Assembly (NCBI RefSeq): GCF_963576545.1
Contig: NW_026870492.1
Location: 186,001-250,000, forward strand
Origin: Limanda limanda
Taxonomy: Eukaryota; Chordata; Actinopteri; Pleuronectiformes; Pleuronectidae
Direction of reading: 5' to 3'
DNA: 64,000 nt
Shown in pieces: positions 62,841 through 64,000 of the stretch. The notes beneath the pieces are model-generated. The model did no database searches. It was not told the DNA's origin and was given only the letters and a program-made list of their open reading frames with translations. Made by a program: the position numbers and the translations under genes. Numbering within the stretch: position 1 is the first letter of the stretch; each line of letters starts with the position of its first letter.

Positions 62841-64000
62841 CTTCCGAAAGTCGGAGAAGCTCAAGGATGGTACTGATCGATGCGCGCAACCCCATTTAGT
62901 GGGGGTAGAGCCTACTTGCAAGTCTCTCCGACCTTCACAAAAAAAGTTATTCAAGAATATCTCCTCAGATTTGGGGGAATTTCGTTGGTCGACCTCTTCC
63001 GAAGGTCGTACAAGCTCGGGGATGGTACCAATCGATCCGCAGGACCCAAATTAGTCCAGATGCAACCACTTTCCAAGTCTCTCCGACCTTCACAAAAAAA
63101 TTTATTCAAGAATATCTCTTTCTCCTATGTGCTTTCATCCCTAACCCTAACCCTAACCCTTCCGAAAGTCGGAGAAGCTCAAGGATGGTACTGATCGATG
63201 CGCGCAACCCCATTTAGTGGGGGTAGAGCCTACTTGCAAGTCTCTCCGACCTTCACAAAAAAAGTTATTCAAGAATATCTCCTCAGATTTGGGGGAATTT
63301 CGTCGGTCGACCTCTTCCGAAGGTCGTACAAGCTCGGGGATGGTACCAATCGATCTGCAGGACCCAAATTAGTCCAGATGCAACCACTTTCCAAGTCTCT
63401 CCGACCTTCACAAAAAAAGTTATTCAAGAATATCTCTTTCTCCTATGTGCTTTCATCCCTAACCCTAACCCTAACCCTTCCGAAAGTCGGAGAAGCTCAA
63501 GGATGGTACCGATCGATGCGCGCTACCCCATTTAGTGGGGGTAGAGCCTACTTGCAAGTCTCTCCGACCTTCACAAAAAAAGTTATTCAAGAATATCTCT
63601 TTCTCCTATGTGCTTTCATCCCTAACCCTAACCCTAACCCTTCCGAAAGTCGGAGAAGCTCAAGAATGGTACCGATCGATGCGCGCAACCCCATTTAGTG
63701 GGGGTAGAGCCTACTTGCAAGTCTCTCCGACCTTCACAAAAAAAGTTATTCAAGAATATCTCCTCAGATTTGGGGGAATTTCATCGGTCGACCTCTTCCG
63801 AAGGTCGTACAAGCTCGGGGATGGTACCAATCGATCCGCAGGACCCAAATTAGTCCAGATGCAACCACTTTCCAAGTCTCTCCGACCTTCACAAAAAACG
63901 TTATTCAAGAATATCTCTTTCTCCTATGTGCTTTCATCCCTAACCCTAACCCTAACCCTTCCGAAAGTCGGAGAAGCTCAAGGATGGTACCGATCGATGC
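62841..64000 (+). repeat. Large HOR block 4, cut by the window edge
   Basis: Order: L L S L then 43 nt. It opens with AATTTATTC (near 63099), CAAGAATGG (near 63662), TTCATCGG (near 63781) and AACGTTATTC (near 63897), exactly as blocks 2 and 3. The large HOR therefore continues beyond the right edge. Confidence 0.88.
63958..64000 (+). repeat. Right-edge partial unit (43 nt)
   Basis: The unit head from CTTCCGAAAG to GATCGATGC is cut by the window end before the base that would tell S from L. The array continues to the right. Confidence 0.95.

Larger units (their letters stand above)
1..64000 (+). repeat. Telomere-motif satellite array, all units head to tail
   Basis: The entire window is tandem copies of one satellite family in a single orientation. 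Using GTGGGGG as a once-per-unit landmark (51, 369, 526, 689 ... 63698), the spacings are almost all 318 or 163 bp. Exceptions are 157 and 312 (one CCCTAA fewer) and 162, 316 and 317 (A-run changes). The tally is 117 long and 165 short units plus 43 nt. The lengths sum exactly to the window, so no inserted unique sequence of any size can be hidden. No gene, RNA gene, promoter, terminator or mobile element is visible on either strand. Known biology: CCCTAA/TTAGGG arrays mixed with satellites are typical of subtelomeres and of interstitial telomeric sites. Placement in a subtelomere is inference, because no terminal telomere or unique flank is present. Confidence 0.97.

Noticed and set aside
1..64000. 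CRISPR array
   Set aside because: Repeat units are 155-163 bp with no short repeats separated by unique spacers, and the CCCTAA tract shows a eukaryotic telomere motif.
1..64000. A true chromosome end
   Set aside because: No tract exceeds three CCCTAA copies, and satellite continues to both window edges; only interstitial telomeric sequence is present.
1..64000. rRNA, tRNA or other structured RNA gene
   Set aside because: No part of the 163 or 318 bp units resembles a tRNA cloverleaf, 5S rRNA box or other RNA gene that I recognise.
1..64000. A new gene-based biological system
   Set aside because: Unit lengths add up to the whole window with no room for a gene; anything new here is in the satellite structure itself.

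Overview
The whole 64 kb window is one uninterrupted, head-to-tail eukaryotic satellite array. I see no protein gene, RNA gene, transposon or unique sequence. The array runs off both ends, so no flank or chromosome position is visible. Nearly every unit carries an interstitial telomeric tract of CCCTAA on the + strand (TTAGGG on the - strand). TTAGGG is the telomere repeat of vertebrates, many fungi, trypanosomatids and some algae and other protists. A subtelomeric or former-telomeric satellite is the natural reading, but the species cannot be named from this sequence. GC of the basic unit is about 47% by hand count, and CpG is not obviously depleted.

There are two unit types. The short unit S is 163 bp. 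The long unit L is 318 bp and is a dimer: a full telomere-bearing monomer A (163 bp) plus a diverged monomer B (155 bp). In B the telomeric tail is replaced by a different 32 bp segment, and a small hairpin is lost. By walking the GTGGGGG landmark through the window I count 117 L (the first lacks 8 bp) and 165 S, then a 43 nt remnant at the right edge. That gives 282 telomeric tracts: 260 have three CCCTAA copies and 22 have two. The two-copy tracts produce the 157 and 312 bp unit variants.

Units are organised in nested higher-order repeats (HORs), and the organisation changes along the window. (1) 1-18400: a 1600 bp HOR (S L S157 S L S L) nested in a 5925 bp tandem duplication, then a 1924 bp tandem duplication. 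(2) 18401-30710: irregular and L-rich, with runs of three or four L and a 2717 bp-spaced duplication. (3) 30711-39336: a 2075 bp tandem duplication and an 807 bp duplication. (4) 39337-64000: S-rich and regular, built from a 1288 bp module (L S L S S S) and grouped into blocks of about 6-8 kb that end in runs of three to six S.

The many overlapping open reading frames are artefacts of this periodicity. They all translate the same repeat; 318 is divisible by 3 and 163 is not, so frames survive through L runs and shift at S units. No coding function is proposed. The observations worth pursuing are the exact G-quadruplex-sized telomeric tract in each A monomer, its absence from B, the linkage between a single base and unit type, and the apparent CpG-transition origin of many subfamily markers.
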